The notes: generated by a model not told the origin, from the letters alone. Shown: positions 46,784 through 59,830, counted from the first letter of the stretch. The stretch is 64,000 nucleotides of DNA from Piper betle (GCA_033002965.1 JAURVB010013159.1:1-64000); one strand, 5' to 3'. Program-made: numbers and translations.

Positions 46784-49700
46784 ATGGCGGAGGAGAAGGA
46801 GGCGACGGCGTCGACGACGCTGAGCCACACCGGCGCCCGCGATGGCACCGACAAGTCTTCCCCAGCCTCCTCCCAACTCCTCTAACCGAAAGGTCCCTCC
46901 TTTCCTCCCCGTCTTTATTTAACCTATGAAATTTGGGTGTACTGCGTTTTGGTCTGTGTTGTAATGCCTGCTCTTTGATCCGTAGTGGAATTCAGTGTTG
47001 GTGGTGATGGCGGAGTTGGTCTGAGTGGCAGTTAGGTGAGGTTGGCGGTGCATTGACTGTGATTGTTGTGGATTTTTTGTCAGGTTGTGTTCTTCTTGTG
47101 CCTAGAACTGGTTGTAGATGTTGTTGATAGGTGATTTTTTTTTAAAAGTACGTTTTAGGTAGTTAGGGAGTGTTGTTATTGATTTCTTTTTGTTGTGATT
47201 CGGTCTCATTTGATATGGTATTTAGTCAACATCGGTAGGATTATTATTTTGGCTGGTGTTTATTACTTATAGATAGATCTTGTGAATTATGCAATGAAGA
47301 GATGTCTTGTGTTTCAATTTATTTGCTAAATAAAACATACGGCTTGAGTAAAAAACTGGTTGCAAGTTTTGGCATAGGAAATTTTGTTACTTCGGATGAA
47401 ATTATTTGTAACCACACTTTGCTCTTGCATTTTACTTTCTTTTGCAATTTGTTCAATTATATTATATCTGCATCTAGAAATATTCACCATTTCAGAGTCC
47501 AATTTTTTATTAAATTATAGTTGTATTGGCATTCTCTTTCACAACATTTTTGAGTATGTGCATCTACCTTGTACCAGCGCAGAGAAATAAATTTTAGGGA
47601 GGGAAGTTTTGGGTGGTACAAACTATTTGGGTATGATATAGGCATTTTAGATGGTCCGCTAGTTCTTTTTACTGCAAAATTGACAGAACTTGTTAATCAG
47701 AGGATGGCTAAGGGTGATGATTCTTTCTTTGTTTTGTAACATGATTGAAATTCTGAGCTATTTCTTCATCACGTTCTGTTGATCAATTAATTATTGCTTG
47801 ATCCACACGAAACTTCAGCCCATGTGTTTCTCAACGTTTCAGTCTTTTTTCACCTTCACGGGCTTGCTTTGCCGTCCTTCAGAGCTGGATTTCCAAGAAA
47901 TTTATGACTGGATGGTAAAGATTTTTACTCATAGTCTTATGTTGTTATGATTTTTTTAAAATAAATTCAAACATGTTACCTATTATCTTATTTTGATTTT
48001 TGCAGTGTAGTCCTTTTCCCAGTTGCAGTTACTTTTTTTGCTTCATGGTGGTTCATTCAGTTTGTTGATGGCTTCTTCAGTCCATTATATGAAAGGCTTC
48101 GTTTGAACATATTTGGTATGATGAAAGTTAGTATGGATTATAGTCTGTTGTACTATTAATTGCATAAGATTCTTCATTTCAATAACTGACTGCTTATGCA
48201 CTATATATTTTGAAGTTTACATCTTCTGCTGTGCCTTTCTTGGGGTCCACTTTTTAAGATATTTAAGTGGGTAAGGTCAGCAAAGGTGTACATTCTAAAT
48301 AAATACAAAGCATAATTAAACGAAGTGGTTATACAATTGTGTGGAATAGATGAGACTTATTTTTGTTGGGGTGGAAACTAAAGTAATTTACATTTGAAAA
48401 CATTATATTGAAGAGTTTAGAGGGTTTTTCTTACTTTCATGTCTTTTTATTCGAAATTTTTGTCATATTTGATTAATTTGATTTGGTCTTCAGGTCTTCG
48501 GTTTATTACATCTTTAGTCTTCGTATTTTTTTGGCATATTTGTCTCATCATGGATGGGTGCCACAATATTCTGGCTTGGTGAATGGCTTATAAAGAAAAT
48601 GACTTTTGTGAAATACATATATTCTGCCTCAAAACAAATTAGTGCTGCTATTAGTCCAGGTGAATTTCTAAACCAGGTTTACAAAGAATTAATTCTTCAT
48701 TATTTGTTGCTTTTGTGTTGCAAGATTACTGGAAAGGCAATAATATTGTAATTCGTTTGTATCATGTTGTAGATCAGAATACCACAGCTTTTAAAGAAGT
48801 CGCAATAATCAGCCATCCCCGTGTTGGGGAGTATGCATTTGGTTTTATCAATTCATCAGTAATCCTTCAGGTAACGATTCACTTTTATGCATTCTTACAT
48901 ATGAATTGGTCATGATGCTTCTGACAAATATATCATTTCTGCCTCTCATACCTTCTTTAACGTACCCTACCTTGTACTGTGAGTGAAGTTGATTCACGTT
49001 CTCTTCCATCATGTACTAACGTATGCGTTCCTATATCTTGACCATAGTATTACTGATGTTATTAATCTGCTTGACCTTTGTTGAACTGCTTGATGCTTGT
49101 TTGACATATCCTGAAAACTGGAGTCTGATTAGGAAGTAGGGCACATTTTCCTTCATGTCATGGTTGCATGTTCCAAGACAATATGATACTATTTACTGTT
49201 TGATTGTGCAGATATATGACATCACTGGAACTGAAAATCTTCTATTGCTTGGTCGTTTTGTAGTGATCTGTTATTTCCATGTTTAGTAAGATTTTTGTTC
49301 ATAAACTAAACTTTGCATGAATAATTATTTTTCCCCCTTGCAGTATGGTTGTGGAGATGAAGAACTATGCAGCGTTTATGTCCCCACAAATCATCTCTAT
49401 ATTGGTGACATTTTCCTGGTCAACTCATAGGAAATTATAAGGCCCAATCTGTCCATTAGAGAGGGCATAGGTACGTTTTCTCCAGATATTATATCCATAT
49501 GTGCTGTTGTTTGATATCGTTCGTTAACCCGCATCCGTCCTATTTCTGTTATCTCCAGATCATTTGGGATGTATCCTTTTGTTTTACCCACATCTGTTTT
49601 CTTTACCTCAACATTTGAGCGCGGGATTAAATGAGTGCTTGTGATCACTTGCAGCTGGTTTATTCTGTTGATTTTGCTTGTTAACCTGAGATTCATTAAT

Positions 49701-49840
49701 ATAAAGCTATTGGTTTTAGAAATTCATACCTGTCCAATTTTCTTACCGTGGCGTTCTTGTTCTATTTCTTCGGAAATTGTTGTCACAAGGGTATGACAAT
49801 GCCGCAAACTATCTCCCATGGAGAGACCGCGCCAAAATGA
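46784..49840 (+). pseudogene. COV1-like membrane protein pseudogene
   Basis: Intact COV1/LCV proteins are small membrane proteins required for vascular patterning. All seven exons are recognisable: 46784-46892 (MAEEKEATASTTL), 47862-47914 (ACFAVLQSWISKKFMTG), 48006-48115 (VVLFPVAVTFFASWWFIQFV), 48494-48659 (MGATIFWLGEWLIKKM, YSASKQISAAISP), 48773-48870 (QNTTAFKEVAIISHPRVGEY), 49344-49470 (DEELCSVYVPTNHLYIGDIF) and 49774-49840 (MTMPQTISHGETAPK). Lesions: a one-base shift near 46870-46880; the acceptor before exon 2 is GG instead of AG (47860-47861); a shift at the T run 48526-48532; a TAG at 49428-49430 where a lysine codon is expected; acceptor GG instead of AG at 49772-49773; a shift near 49788-49792. 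Reading the gene at all needs several corrections, so it is a pseudogene. Confidence 0.88.
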
Positions 49841-50487
49841 GCGACTTCGTTTGAATAGAATATAGCCAGCACGAGACTGCAGTTGAGAAATTACAGATCT
49901 TTTTGTTTTTTCATTCCTCATATGGAACTACAAAAGCATGAAAGAGATACGCTTCTTTCTTTTGTAATTTTTTCATTCTTAGATTGTTGATTTTCAAATT
50001 TGTGTTGCACAACAGATTGTATAATATCTCAAACGCATGGTTTATTGAAGATATAAACGTGAAGAGCATTGGTACAGGCGGTCTGACTTTAGGATGTAAC
50101 AAAGATATATGTGACAAAGAACGAGTATTCCATTTCAATAAAGGTACTAATCAACTCATGCTAAACACATAAAAAATTAACGCAAAAAAATTAAAAAAGG
50201 ATAGTAGCATGTATAATTCTCATTGGGAGAACTTGCAAAAGAGATTAAACAACTAAACAAGATAACAGACATCACATCCTTCTTTGTTGGGATTGTACCA
50301 AAGCTTCGTGGTGATTTTGTTGCACTGAACACCACCAAAAACTTGACCAGCCAAGCATGGCGAAGCTTGACTTGCAATGAGAATTAATGTTTAATAAAAT
50401 GACCACAAATGAGATTAACTATACGCTTGTGATCATATTACGTGACTAAAAATATGCTTGAGAGAAACTTAAAAGCCTGTGATTATA
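49841..50487. other. Intergenic between the COV-like gene and IAR1
   Basis: Convergent 3' regions of the COV-like pseudogene and IAR1. The small frames here have no recognisable motif. Confidence 0.4.
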
Positions 50488-53400
50488 TTACTCCACTAGA
50501 GATATACCGAGAGCAACGCTCATGCCAAGAACAAGAGCCGTTAACTGAGCCAGCGTAGTTTTAATTGTTGTACTTTCCCTGTTTATTTCTGGAAGAACTC
50601 CAGCTACCGCAATATAGATGAAACCACCAGCTGTGAATCCCTGAATATGATTGAAAGTTAGCCCTCGCCTATGCGTCAATATTGAATTAAATGTTATTAA
50701 GCACGAAACATGTTTTCACCTCAATAAGAGAAGAGTGTCCCGGATCTTTCCCCATAATCAAGGCCTACATGAAAAGTTAGACATGTAAAACATACAACAT
50801 TGTTGTTCATTCCCACGCATCATAGAGGGAAAAAAAATTACAAGCATTTTAGTACACTAACCAGGGCTGTTCCACCCAAGGCTACAAGTGCTGAGAGGAA
50901 ATTAAAAAACAGGGCCTTTGGAACACTAAATCCTGACCTTATCAGAATTCCAAAATCACCCACCTGCATGATAAAACATTTAGTGCGTCATGAAACTATC
51001 TTTTATTGTACCTTATTAGCAACATGCAGAAGAGCAGAACAAAGCAATCACCAATTATGAAACAAAATAACGAAGTGAAAATGCAATAGACAAACGAACC
51101 TCTTGAGGGAGTTCATGGGCCAGCAGAAACAAGGTCCGAGACCATCCACCCACAGAACCATAAACTAAAAAGGCACTTCCAAGAGCCATTCCATCTGTAA
51201 AATTATGCTGCAATAATAAGTATGATGCTTAGTCATCACTTTGTAAGCAAGTTATGATAAATTATGCACTTCAATCAGTCACTCACAACGCCATCTGAAA
51301 AGAGATTTAGGTAGCCAAAAACTAAACTTGATCTTGTGGGGGCTACATCATCTTTGGCAGTGGATACCTCATCTTTAGTTGAAATACTTAATCCCTCCGA
51401 TTCAGAAGTTTTGTCAGTGATGGTCTCAGTGGTTGTGTTTCTCTTCATGAAATTGTCACGTCAGAAAAATACAAAGGAATAACTGGTACCTTAATTGGCA
51501 ATTATCTTCATCCATCTCATTAGTTTAATTAATGCTGACAGTCTCACAACAACAATATAGAAGCGATAAATTGGCATTTAGGGTTATACTTAACTGCAGC
51601 AAGTACTGCAGCAATGTAGTGAGGTGTTGACATACAAAGTATGTTAGTAGATGCATTTTGAAAATCCATATAAAAAGACATCATTCTACTATGTTTAATG
51701 TCCTTACTCAATAATAATCACCATAATGGCACTGGCTGATGGCACACAAGCTTTAACCATAAAATTATATTTGTAACTTGAGAATGAGACTTAATGAAAT
51801 AAAAATGACTTCATGTAAGAACAAGTTAATGATCCAATCTTTGTTACTTACCTTGCGAATAGAATTATTATTAGCATCACACTTTGAATTAGTTGACTGG
51901 ATGTCATCCATCTGTGAATGGTTCACATCTTTCTCATCCTTATCCCTTTTGGATTTGCTGCTATTTCTATGGTGATGATGGTGATGTACATGGCCCCATG
52001 ATCCACTCGCAGAAAAGTCTTCTGCATACCTTACACACTTCTCAACAAGAAGGAAAAGCACAATTCCAGCTGCAAGCAAAATGAATCCAAAGATCACCCT
52101 GAAAAAGATTAAAGGCTTTCCTATTCTGAAAAAAGCCATCAAAGGGAATACGACATGCTAAGATATTTAAAATATAATACAACCATATAGGCAAAACTGA
52201 CACATGAACAGGATGTGGAATATAATGTGTAAGAAAAAAAGCTTGTGACTTACCTAAAACAGACAATCCAATAGCAAGGTCATTGAGAGAATGTGAAAGT
52301 GATTGATTGGCATGGGCATGAAAGAAATCATGACTGTGATCATCATGAGCACTTGAATGAGAATGCGCACCACCTGGTAGAACATAAATGACCGCAACAA
52401 TTTTTTCATTGTCTTAAATATCATATTTTTTTGTCATGATTTCGTAATAGGAAAGACAAAAGAGCTTGTCACATTCAAAGTATAAAGGCATGAAGACCAA
52501 ACAATTATAAGAACCAGAATACCGTAGCTACACTTGTATCTGGAATTAAAAACAAACACTTGCTTCTGAAAGAAACACCATTCATAACTCCAATAAACAG
52601 TTTCCCATAGTTGCATAGTTAAAGAGTAATTAGCACAATCCAGTTGGGTATGTTGGGGATAACATCAAATACCCAACCTCTTTCCATTCTGAAGAGGCAT
52701 ACCTAGGGCATGAGGCAGCTGGTGAAGAAAAGCATCCCCTAACATTGCTCCAGCCTGCAAACATGAATGATATAACCAGCAAAATAAAAGCCAATTAACC
52801 CATGAACCTAATTGCTTTGCAAACAAACAAAACTATGACGATAAGGGGCAGGCGCATACAAGCCTGTACAACACTAAAAGCACACAACATTCAAAATACA
52901 AACAATATTTATAGAAGCTACGTGATTACTTTTATGTAGTTTTAAGTGCATCTATCTATCTTAGAAGACCATACAATATATTTCTTATTTGATCTTCAAG
53001 AATATCTTGAATGGACTTTTAAACTTGTCTCCATAACTACCTCTAGCATTATGCAGCAAATTTCACTACACATGAAGAGAAACCAGCAGTTCAATTAAAC
53101 GTGTTTCAATGTTTAAGATATGTAGAAAACCCACTGTTTACTTAGATAAAAAGAAGAAACCAACCCCAAAGACCGCCAACCACTCAACCACCAACTTGGA
53201 GGGCTTTCCATGAACTGAAAGCATGAAAAATGACAGCAATGAGTTAGCAAGTCAACGTGTGATATTCAACATTTTTCAGTCTGTAAAACATCTTGGAGTT
53301 TCAAAATGGAATGCAGTGACTTACAAAAGATAAACGGCAAAGTAATTAGGCAAATAAGGGAAGCCGTGCTCACCAAAAGGGAACATCCCAAGGCATTGAC

Positions 53401-53868
53401 CCAGAGACCTACAATTCAGGAAATAAAAAAATGATGATTAGAGAACAGAAATTTCAAAATAGTGAACAAAGTATTATGTCAAAGCAATGTGATTGCGAGA
53501 GTTATAACAATCAGATCTACCCAATCCAGAAAGCCTTTGCACATCTCCACCAATCCCAAGGTAATCAAACCCATCACCAGCCAGATCCTCCTCTTCTGCC
53601 AGTTCCTCCAGCAGCTTCCCCTCATCGACATCTCCAAATGCGAATGAGAATGCCGCGCTTGACAGCCGTGATCATGGTGATGAAGATGGTGGTCATGATC
53701 ATTGTGCTTGCCATTGTCACGATGGCCGCTACCACAATCACCAAAGGGACAGGATCCATGGTTTTGAGCTGCCTCGTGAGCAAAGCAGCAGATGCCGAAT
53801 AAGAGGACCACTAAGGCCAGGCAGGGCAGAACCCATCTCCACTTCCCAGATGCTCCCATCACCTTCAC
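50488..53868 (-). CDS. IAR1: IAR1-type ZIP metal transporter, frame shift in exon 1
   Basis: IAR1 is a ZIP (SLC39/KE4-like) transporter of the secretory pathway linked to auxin-conjugate response in Arabidopsis. Exons: 53521-53868, 53325-53408, 53165-53214, 52703-52754, 52254-52373, 51852-52069, 51287-51442, 51100-51207, 50862-50963, 50720-50764, 50488-50640; GT-AG ends and phases agree. Exon 1 encodes a signal peptide (WVLPCLALVVLLFGICCFA) and a histidine-rich luminal part. Transmembrane ZIP motifs follow: GAMLGDAFLHQLPHAL, LAGIVLFLLVEKCVRYAED, a second His-rich loop (HVHHHHHHRNSSK), HNFTDGMALGSAF and the LZT-like HELPQE. In exon 1 the ATG frame ends in HSHSHLEMSM, but the conserved KLLEELAEEEDL and the link to exon 2 are in another frame, so one small indel is implied near 53620-53660. 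It is otherwise well preserved. The start could be 53868 or 53859. Confidence 0.87.
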
Positions 53869-54360
53869 CTGCGGCCAAGGCCTTCAGAAAGCAAACACTG
53901 CAAACGGAGAGAGCTTCAAATGGACATTCATCAACAATAATCGAATCTAGCATGATTCAACCGTACAATTCAGGACAAAGATTGACCTTCGGAATCCATA
54001 AATCATACAGAACCTGGATTTAATGCAAAACTTAACGAAGACAAAAGGCAAAAGCTGCAATCAGGAACAGTACAATGATTAAACTTGCACAGTTTTACAG
54101 CAAAATATTACAACTTTGCAAACTTAGTATCTCACAACCAAAGATAACAAACTTTGAAATCTATGTCGCGTACCATCTGGATTGATTGCAAACTACAATC
54201 TCGATTAAATGCGTTAAAAAAACAGCACGCTATCACAGAGGCATTTCTAGGGCTCTAGTACGCACCTGAGCAGGGCCAAAAGAGAAACCTTGTTGCTGCA
54301 AAAGGTCGGTCAGGTCACGCCGGCGAGAATGGGGATGGAGCGGCGGCGCCGTGCCGGTGG
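53869..54360 (-). promoter_or_regulatory. IAR1 upstream region and probable 5' UTR intron
   Basis: A good acceptor (GGCCGCAG|GTGAAGG) lies just before the start codon, suggesting a 5' UTR intron with its first exon near 54270-54360, where the sequence is GC-rich. The transcription start is not defined. Confidence 0.4.
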
Positions 54361-55341
54361 CCACTCGCCCCTTCCCAGCATTTCAAAGTCTGTATTTATT
54401 CGATTTTGACTTTATATTCGAAAAAATATTTAAATTTATAATAAATAATTTATTAAATAATAAATAAAATTTAAATCAACGAATGTTCGAATTTGGCTAA
54501 ACTTAAAACTCGAGTTCGATATATTTAAACTTAAAAATATATTCGGCTCATCAATATTATTAAAATCATATTAAATTTATATAATATTAATTTTTTTATT
54601 ATTACATATAAGTCAAGTACAAGTCAAATATAAGCATTCGTTCGGCTCGAGTTTGGTTCAAAAATATAATGAACCAAACACGATCTAAACCCAACTACCA
54701 TGAATTTTAAATGAGCTCAATTCAACCTATAATACATTAAAGCTCGTCAAATACTCAAATAAGCTCAAACATGCTCGTTAAAAATTACGTCGAATTTAAA
54801 AACATCTATGTTCAGTTTGGCTCGACTCGCTTACACCCTATTCCTTAGCCCATTTATTATTGTATTTGAAGCTGGACAATCGTTAATTTGTGAGCGGCAA
54901 AAATGGAAGGATGACCTTTGTTTATCATGTCGAAGAAATTACTAGTTTGATTTGCAAGTATTTTTACAAACAAAAGTAATTCATTAATTTTTTAGTATCT
55001 AAACGAGGTTTTTCTTCTCTGAATCAAACAGCTCCACTTTTCAAGGCAATAGAATTAATTAAGTTCCACCACTTCTTCGTTTAATTTGTAAAATAAACCA
55101 GTAAAATATTTATTGAGATTTGTAATCCTCTACATTACTACTCAATTATCAAGAATACTCCGGGCAACTAGATAGGCCTTTTTATTGTTTTATTGAGTAT
55201 GCTTAATTAATATGAAATACTCTATATATGTTTTATTGAGTATGTTCAGCACGGAGAAATTATATTTGTACATGTAAATTGTGTACAAATTTATAGCAAC
55301 TAATTAATCTTCTTGGCAATATTGGGTGATTAATAGCCTAC

Positions 55342-55481
55342 CCTGTTATAATACAAAAAACAATTATCTATCAAATATACGTGCCTAGTATACTAGCATT
55401 GCTTGATTTTCATAGAGTTGCAAAATCAGGAAATTAAGAATCGATACATCTGCTTTTAAATGGAAAAATTATATAATTTCA
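55342..55481 (+). repeat. Direct repeat, left copy
   Basis: TGTTATAATA followed by ATTATCTA, CAAATATAC, CTAGCATTGCTTGATTTTCA, AATCGATACATCTGCTTTTA and ATAATTTCATAA also occurs at about 55676-55820. The copies differ by scattered substitutions and one ~10-base indel. The repeat starts TG and could end CA, but no primer site or target duplication supports a small LTR element. Confidence 0.7.
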
Positions 55482-55675
55482 TAATAATGATGAAACAAAA
55501 ATATACTAAACCTCATTCTCAACTTCTGGCGAAGAAGGGGAAGGGAGGAAGAAAACAGGTAAAAAAATAGAAATAATTTTAAAAATAAAGAGAATTAAAT
55601 AAAATAATATGAATTTATTGAAGAATACCCATTTTTATTCGAAAAAATAGAAGATCTTGACAAACTAAATGACCT

Positions 55676-55820
55676 GTTATAATAAAAAAAATTATCTAAC
55701 AAATATACACACCTAATTAAGAATTATACTAGCATTGCTTGATTTTCATTAAGTTGCAAAGTCAGGCAATTAAGAATCGATACATCTGCTTTTAAATAGA
55801 AAAATAATATAATTTCATAA
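55676..55820 (+). repeat. Direct repeat, right copy
   Basis: Second copy of the 55342-55481 repeat, same orientation, about 334 bases downstream. Confidence 0.7.
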
Positions 55821-56054
55821 CAATAAAATGTTTTTTATGAAATATGGTTCTGAAGAAAAAATTAATATTCTACACCGGGTAAGGACTAATGCCGAAATAG
55901 AATACATTCCAATGACTTTTCTATAATATTGCGAAAGTTAGGGAGGCCCACGACAAAGCTTCCTATCTTCTCTTCTCTCTTCTTCGTACGAGGCGAAGGA
56001 GCTCCTCCGATCAGATCTACGCCGCCGACACTCGCTGACGCCGATCTCCCGATC

Positions 56055-58259
56055 ATGGTGAGCACTCTACTCTCGAAATCTCTGTTTTTTATCCTATTCA
56101 TTGTGTATGTGTGTTTGTTTTTTGGTTCGGTTTGATTAGGCGTGCATTGAGCATGGTAATGCAGGATTTTTATTTTTTAGCTTTGGTTCTGATTTTATGT
56201 TGTTTAATCTGTTTTTTACCTGACATGCTGCATGTATGTATTTCTTGATTCGGGTGCATTTTGATTCATTACGAAATTCGGCACAAAAGTAGGTTTTGGC
56301 GTGCATGTATGCGATCTATGGTTCTGTGTTCGATTACTGGTTGAAAAGGGGATTGTTTTTCGATAGTGTAGGGATGACAAAAATTGTGCCGAGTTTACTG
56401 TGTAATTAGAAGATAATAACTTGTTTAAATATATAGTTTTGGGGGTCTAACCTAAGTGGTATTTTGGCTCATGTGTTGGCAAACGCTGTATCTTGTCGTA
56501 GACTCAGTCATAACTCTACTGTTAAAACTATGTAATTAGTTGTCTGATGTAAATAAAGTACGTGTATTTGTTTGTTAATTGGCTAAAGTAATCATAGTTA
56601 TCAGATTACGCGCTTGGACTCGATTTATGTCTGATATTTGATAATTAAGAGCTGTTGGTAGTAGTTATGGGTTAAACTTACTGATATCGGTTTGCATTTA
56701 TGGGAAACATTCTGATTCTTTGCTAGATTTGAACATTATTTGCATATGAATGTGATATTAACTGTTGGTTCATGTGCAGGAGTCTTGTCCGTCTGTTAAG
56801 AATATTCTCATTCTTGACTCTGAAGGTAAGCGTGTTGCAGTTAAGTACTATTCGGATGATTGGCCAACACTCAATGCAAAGTTAGCATTTGAGAAATCTG
56901 TTTTTACCAAGACCCAGAAGACAAATGCAAGGACAGAAGGTAATTTACCTAGGTCAGCAATGTATATTTGATATATTTAGTTTTATCATGTCTCTTTGAA
57001 CATTTTTATAAGGAGACGGCTACTCTTGAGTATAGATGATAGTTGTTGAAATGAATGTGAATGCAGAGTTTTTAGGAGATCTTGAATCTAATTTTAGTGG
57101 GGCTCATTATATAGTTCTTTACATGTATTATTTGTGGCATTTACTTGTATCCATTGAACACACGTGGTAATGTAGATAGCTTTATTATTTGGTACTGGAT
57201 ACAAGTTGTTTTTGTGCAAAAAATGTGATAAATTCATGGCATATATTTGCACTTCCCACTCACCAGTTTCAATTTTACTGATAGATGACTCTTATTTATA
57301 TTCTTGCAGCTGAGATAACCATGTTTGAAAACTATATTGTGGTCTACAAGTTTGTTCAGGACTTGAATTTTTTGTTACTGCTGGTGATGATGAGAATGAG
57401 CTCATTCTAGCCACAGTTCTTCAAGGCTTTTATGATGCAGTTGGCCTTCTTTTGAGGTGATTTGCTTTTTTTCTTCATTGAGTGCTTCATTTAAGGATCT
57501 ATTTTCCTCAATTTGGCCATGACCTATGGTCCATAATGACGTTTCCTGAAAGCCACACCCTGTCTAATCTTCCTGTATTCTTTCTTTCTTTCTTTCTTCC
57601 TTTTTTATTTTTTATTTTTTATTTTTTAAAATTTTTTTCTCAGAAACAATGTTGAGAAAAGGACAGCACTAGAGAACTTGGATCTTATTCTGTTATGCCT
57701 CGATGAGATTGTTGATGGAGGGTATGAGACATCTAGTATTTTTGTTTTAGGTTTACCAAGACAAACATTTACTTTTGTTATCAAATTTCTGGGTTCATAT
57801 ACTTGTACATTGTCCATCACATATTTTTAAATGAAATTTAGGGAAAATCCTTTGTGCATTTGGATTTTTTGTATCGCGCAATTTTAGTATAACTCAAGTG
57901 ATCTGGTTATTAGGCAATAGTTTACAATCAAAGAAGCAGTAAGGCTTTCTAACAATTTTGTACTGAACGGTCAAATTGTTGGATGTAGGATTATTCTTGA
58001 AACTGATGCTAATGTAATAGCTGGAAAAGTTGCAAGTAATGGGATAGATGGAGGAGCACCGTTGTCTGAGCAGGTGACATGATTTCATCAATTACACTCC
58101 TCATAAATGTGTCTTCTTTTACTATTATTTCATTTTATTTTGGAAATAAGGTTCCTCGTTATTTAACAAAGCCTTGTTTATCATTCTTATTTTTTGCAGA
58201 CAATATCTCAAGCTCTGGCCACGGCACGAGAACATTTAGCAAGATCTCTTCTCAAATGA
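56055..58259 (+). CDS. Coatomer subunit zeta, one-base loss in exon 3
   Basis: Zeta-COP is the small longin-domain subunit of the COPI coat in Golgi-to-ER transport. Exons: 56055-56057 (only the ATG), 56780-56939 ([29 protein letters not shown]), 57310-57456 ([20 protein letters not shown], then [15 protein letters not shown]), 57644-57721 ([20 protein letters not shown]), 57989-58073 ([20 protein letters not shown]) and 58200-58259 ([19 protein letters not shown], stop TGA 58257-58259). All introns are GT-AG. The total is 533 nt, one short of the 534 needed for 177 residues, the family length. The missing base is in the T run 57368-57373, where FFVTAG is expected; as written the frame hits TAG soon after. 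Everything else is strongly conserved, so this is either a very young lesion or an assembly indel. Confidence 0.87.
57579..57640 (+). repeat. CTTT microsatellite and T-rich tract in a zeta-COP intron
   Basis: Five or six CTTT units followed by ATTTTTT-type runs reach the acceptor CTCAG of exon 4. This is a long pyrimidine tract and a likely site of length variation. Confidence 0.8.
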
Positions 58260-58895
58260 ACATTAGATTCAAAAATGATTTTACTATTGGTTGTCTGTGT
58301 CTGACCAATATCTCTCGAACTTGCTTTATAGTGCGATGGGAATCACGAGCGACCTTCGATTTTATAGAGGTAGGAAATCCTATGAAGGAGCATTACTTGC
58401 AAAATTTGGTTCATTATTTGGAGTTTTCTTGTAAGCTTATGCATGACTGTGGTATAGTGTTTGCCCACCATTGTTGGTGTGAATGAGATAATGATCGTTA
58501 TTATTTGAAATAGTATAACATATCTGGAACCGGATTGATCTTTAAAAAGCTACAGAATTGATACCTTTGACAATTGAGATGCAAGCAGTAACCATTCGAA
58601 GTTAATACTCGGTTGTATTATCATAGTATATTGGACGAAGAAAACGAGTTCCTGACTTCATCTGTTCTTGCCGCTTGGTATAGATGTAAGCTAGGTAAAG
58701 TATACTTGAAATATCATCATTTTCGGTCCACTCATAATTGAAGAGGTACAATTTTAAGACGCAGAAGGTTGATGGGCAGCTATCAGTTGGCACTCAACAT
58801 TTGCTTCCTTTAGAAAGCGAGTCGTCACTCCGTAGTTCCACGACCTAAAAGAGTACTTCCAAAGTCTAAAATCTGGCCTCGTGCCTCTCACGTAT
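57765..58895 (+). repeat. Segmental duplication, original copy
   Basis: From CATTTACTTTTGTTATCAAA in the fourth zeta-COP intron through the last exons and past the 3' UTR, this segment is repeated at 62911-64000 in the same orientation. Differences are scattered substitutions and small indels. Confidence 0.88.
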
Positions 58896-59780
58896 CATCA
58901 TGGAAAGCATTCCTTGTCGGCCGGTGGTGTATAAAATAATACTTCACTGTGACAAAGGAATAAAAAATGCTTTCACGTTTTTCAATTCCAAGCATAATGT
59001 AATGTGTTTATTATATATATGAAATTTTTTTTCAAGCTTTAAATATGAAACTTGAAAAATGGAAAATAGGAAAGCAGGGCTGAGCGACATCATCATGGTC
59101 CTTCCCTCCCTATTACCCATTGATTTACACACGTCAATGTCTTAAGTGCCTTTACCTAAATGGCAGTTAGTTTGATACAGAACTACTTTTGCCCATTGTA
59201 TGGTAGCGTGGGCAAGAGCTCGGAGAAGACAACAAGACTACTTTTGCCCATTCAATGGAGCAATGACCCGCCCCGTTCTTAGATGAGCTTCCTACCCCCG
59301 CCAGTTTCTTCGCCAAAAGAAGGCTACTAATACTATGCGCACATTTGTCCGCGTTTGCTTAGCCGACCATATCTATAAAAGTTGAAACAAATTTGCTTTT
59401 ATATTTTCCACTCCAGATTCCTCTTAAATGGGTAGGTTTTAACAGATGATGATTCGACCATTGCGTGATGATGAAAACATGAACGGATTAGCATCACAAA
59501 CTATTCACTACCCCTTTTTTGCTCCACAGCCCACAACTATCAACCAATCTTGCGTTTGTGAATATGAGGTTTTTTTCGATGCAAGTGTGGACAGGTCTTC
59601 TTGGTAGGAAGTATTTGCCCGTGCAAATACTCTGGACAACAAAATTTTACATCCACCTATGGCGTATCTACCATATGACAACATAGACCAACCCTCAGAC
59701 AGGTAGTTAGTTTGCTACTCATGGACCACTTCACCACCCACAATCCTGCCTAGGACACTTAATTTCTTTGGTAAAAAAAT
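58260..59780. other. Zeta-COP 3' flank and intergenic DNA
   Basis: The first 600 bases belong to the duplicated segment. A dirigent-promoter-like stretch near 59338-59405 resembles 59787-59855. No gene is seen. Confidence 0.4.
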
Positions 59781-59823
59781 GCCATGCACTCATTTGTCTA
59801 CGTGTGCTTTGTTGTTCAATGCC

Positions 59824-59830
59824 TATAAGA
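59824..59830 (+). promoter_or_regulatory. TATA box of the dirigent gene
   Basis: TATAAGA lies about 66 bases upstream of the dirigent start codon at 59896, a normal plant distance for a short 5' UTR. Confidence 0.5.

Larger units (their letters stand above)
54380..56054. other. AT-rich intergenic DNA
   Basis: The stretch contains a repeat with CTCGAGTT/GCTCGACTCGC words (54480-54840) and a pair of direct repeats described separately. No gene is seen. The GC-rich leader before 56055 is the zeta-COP 5' UTR. Confidence 0.4.
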
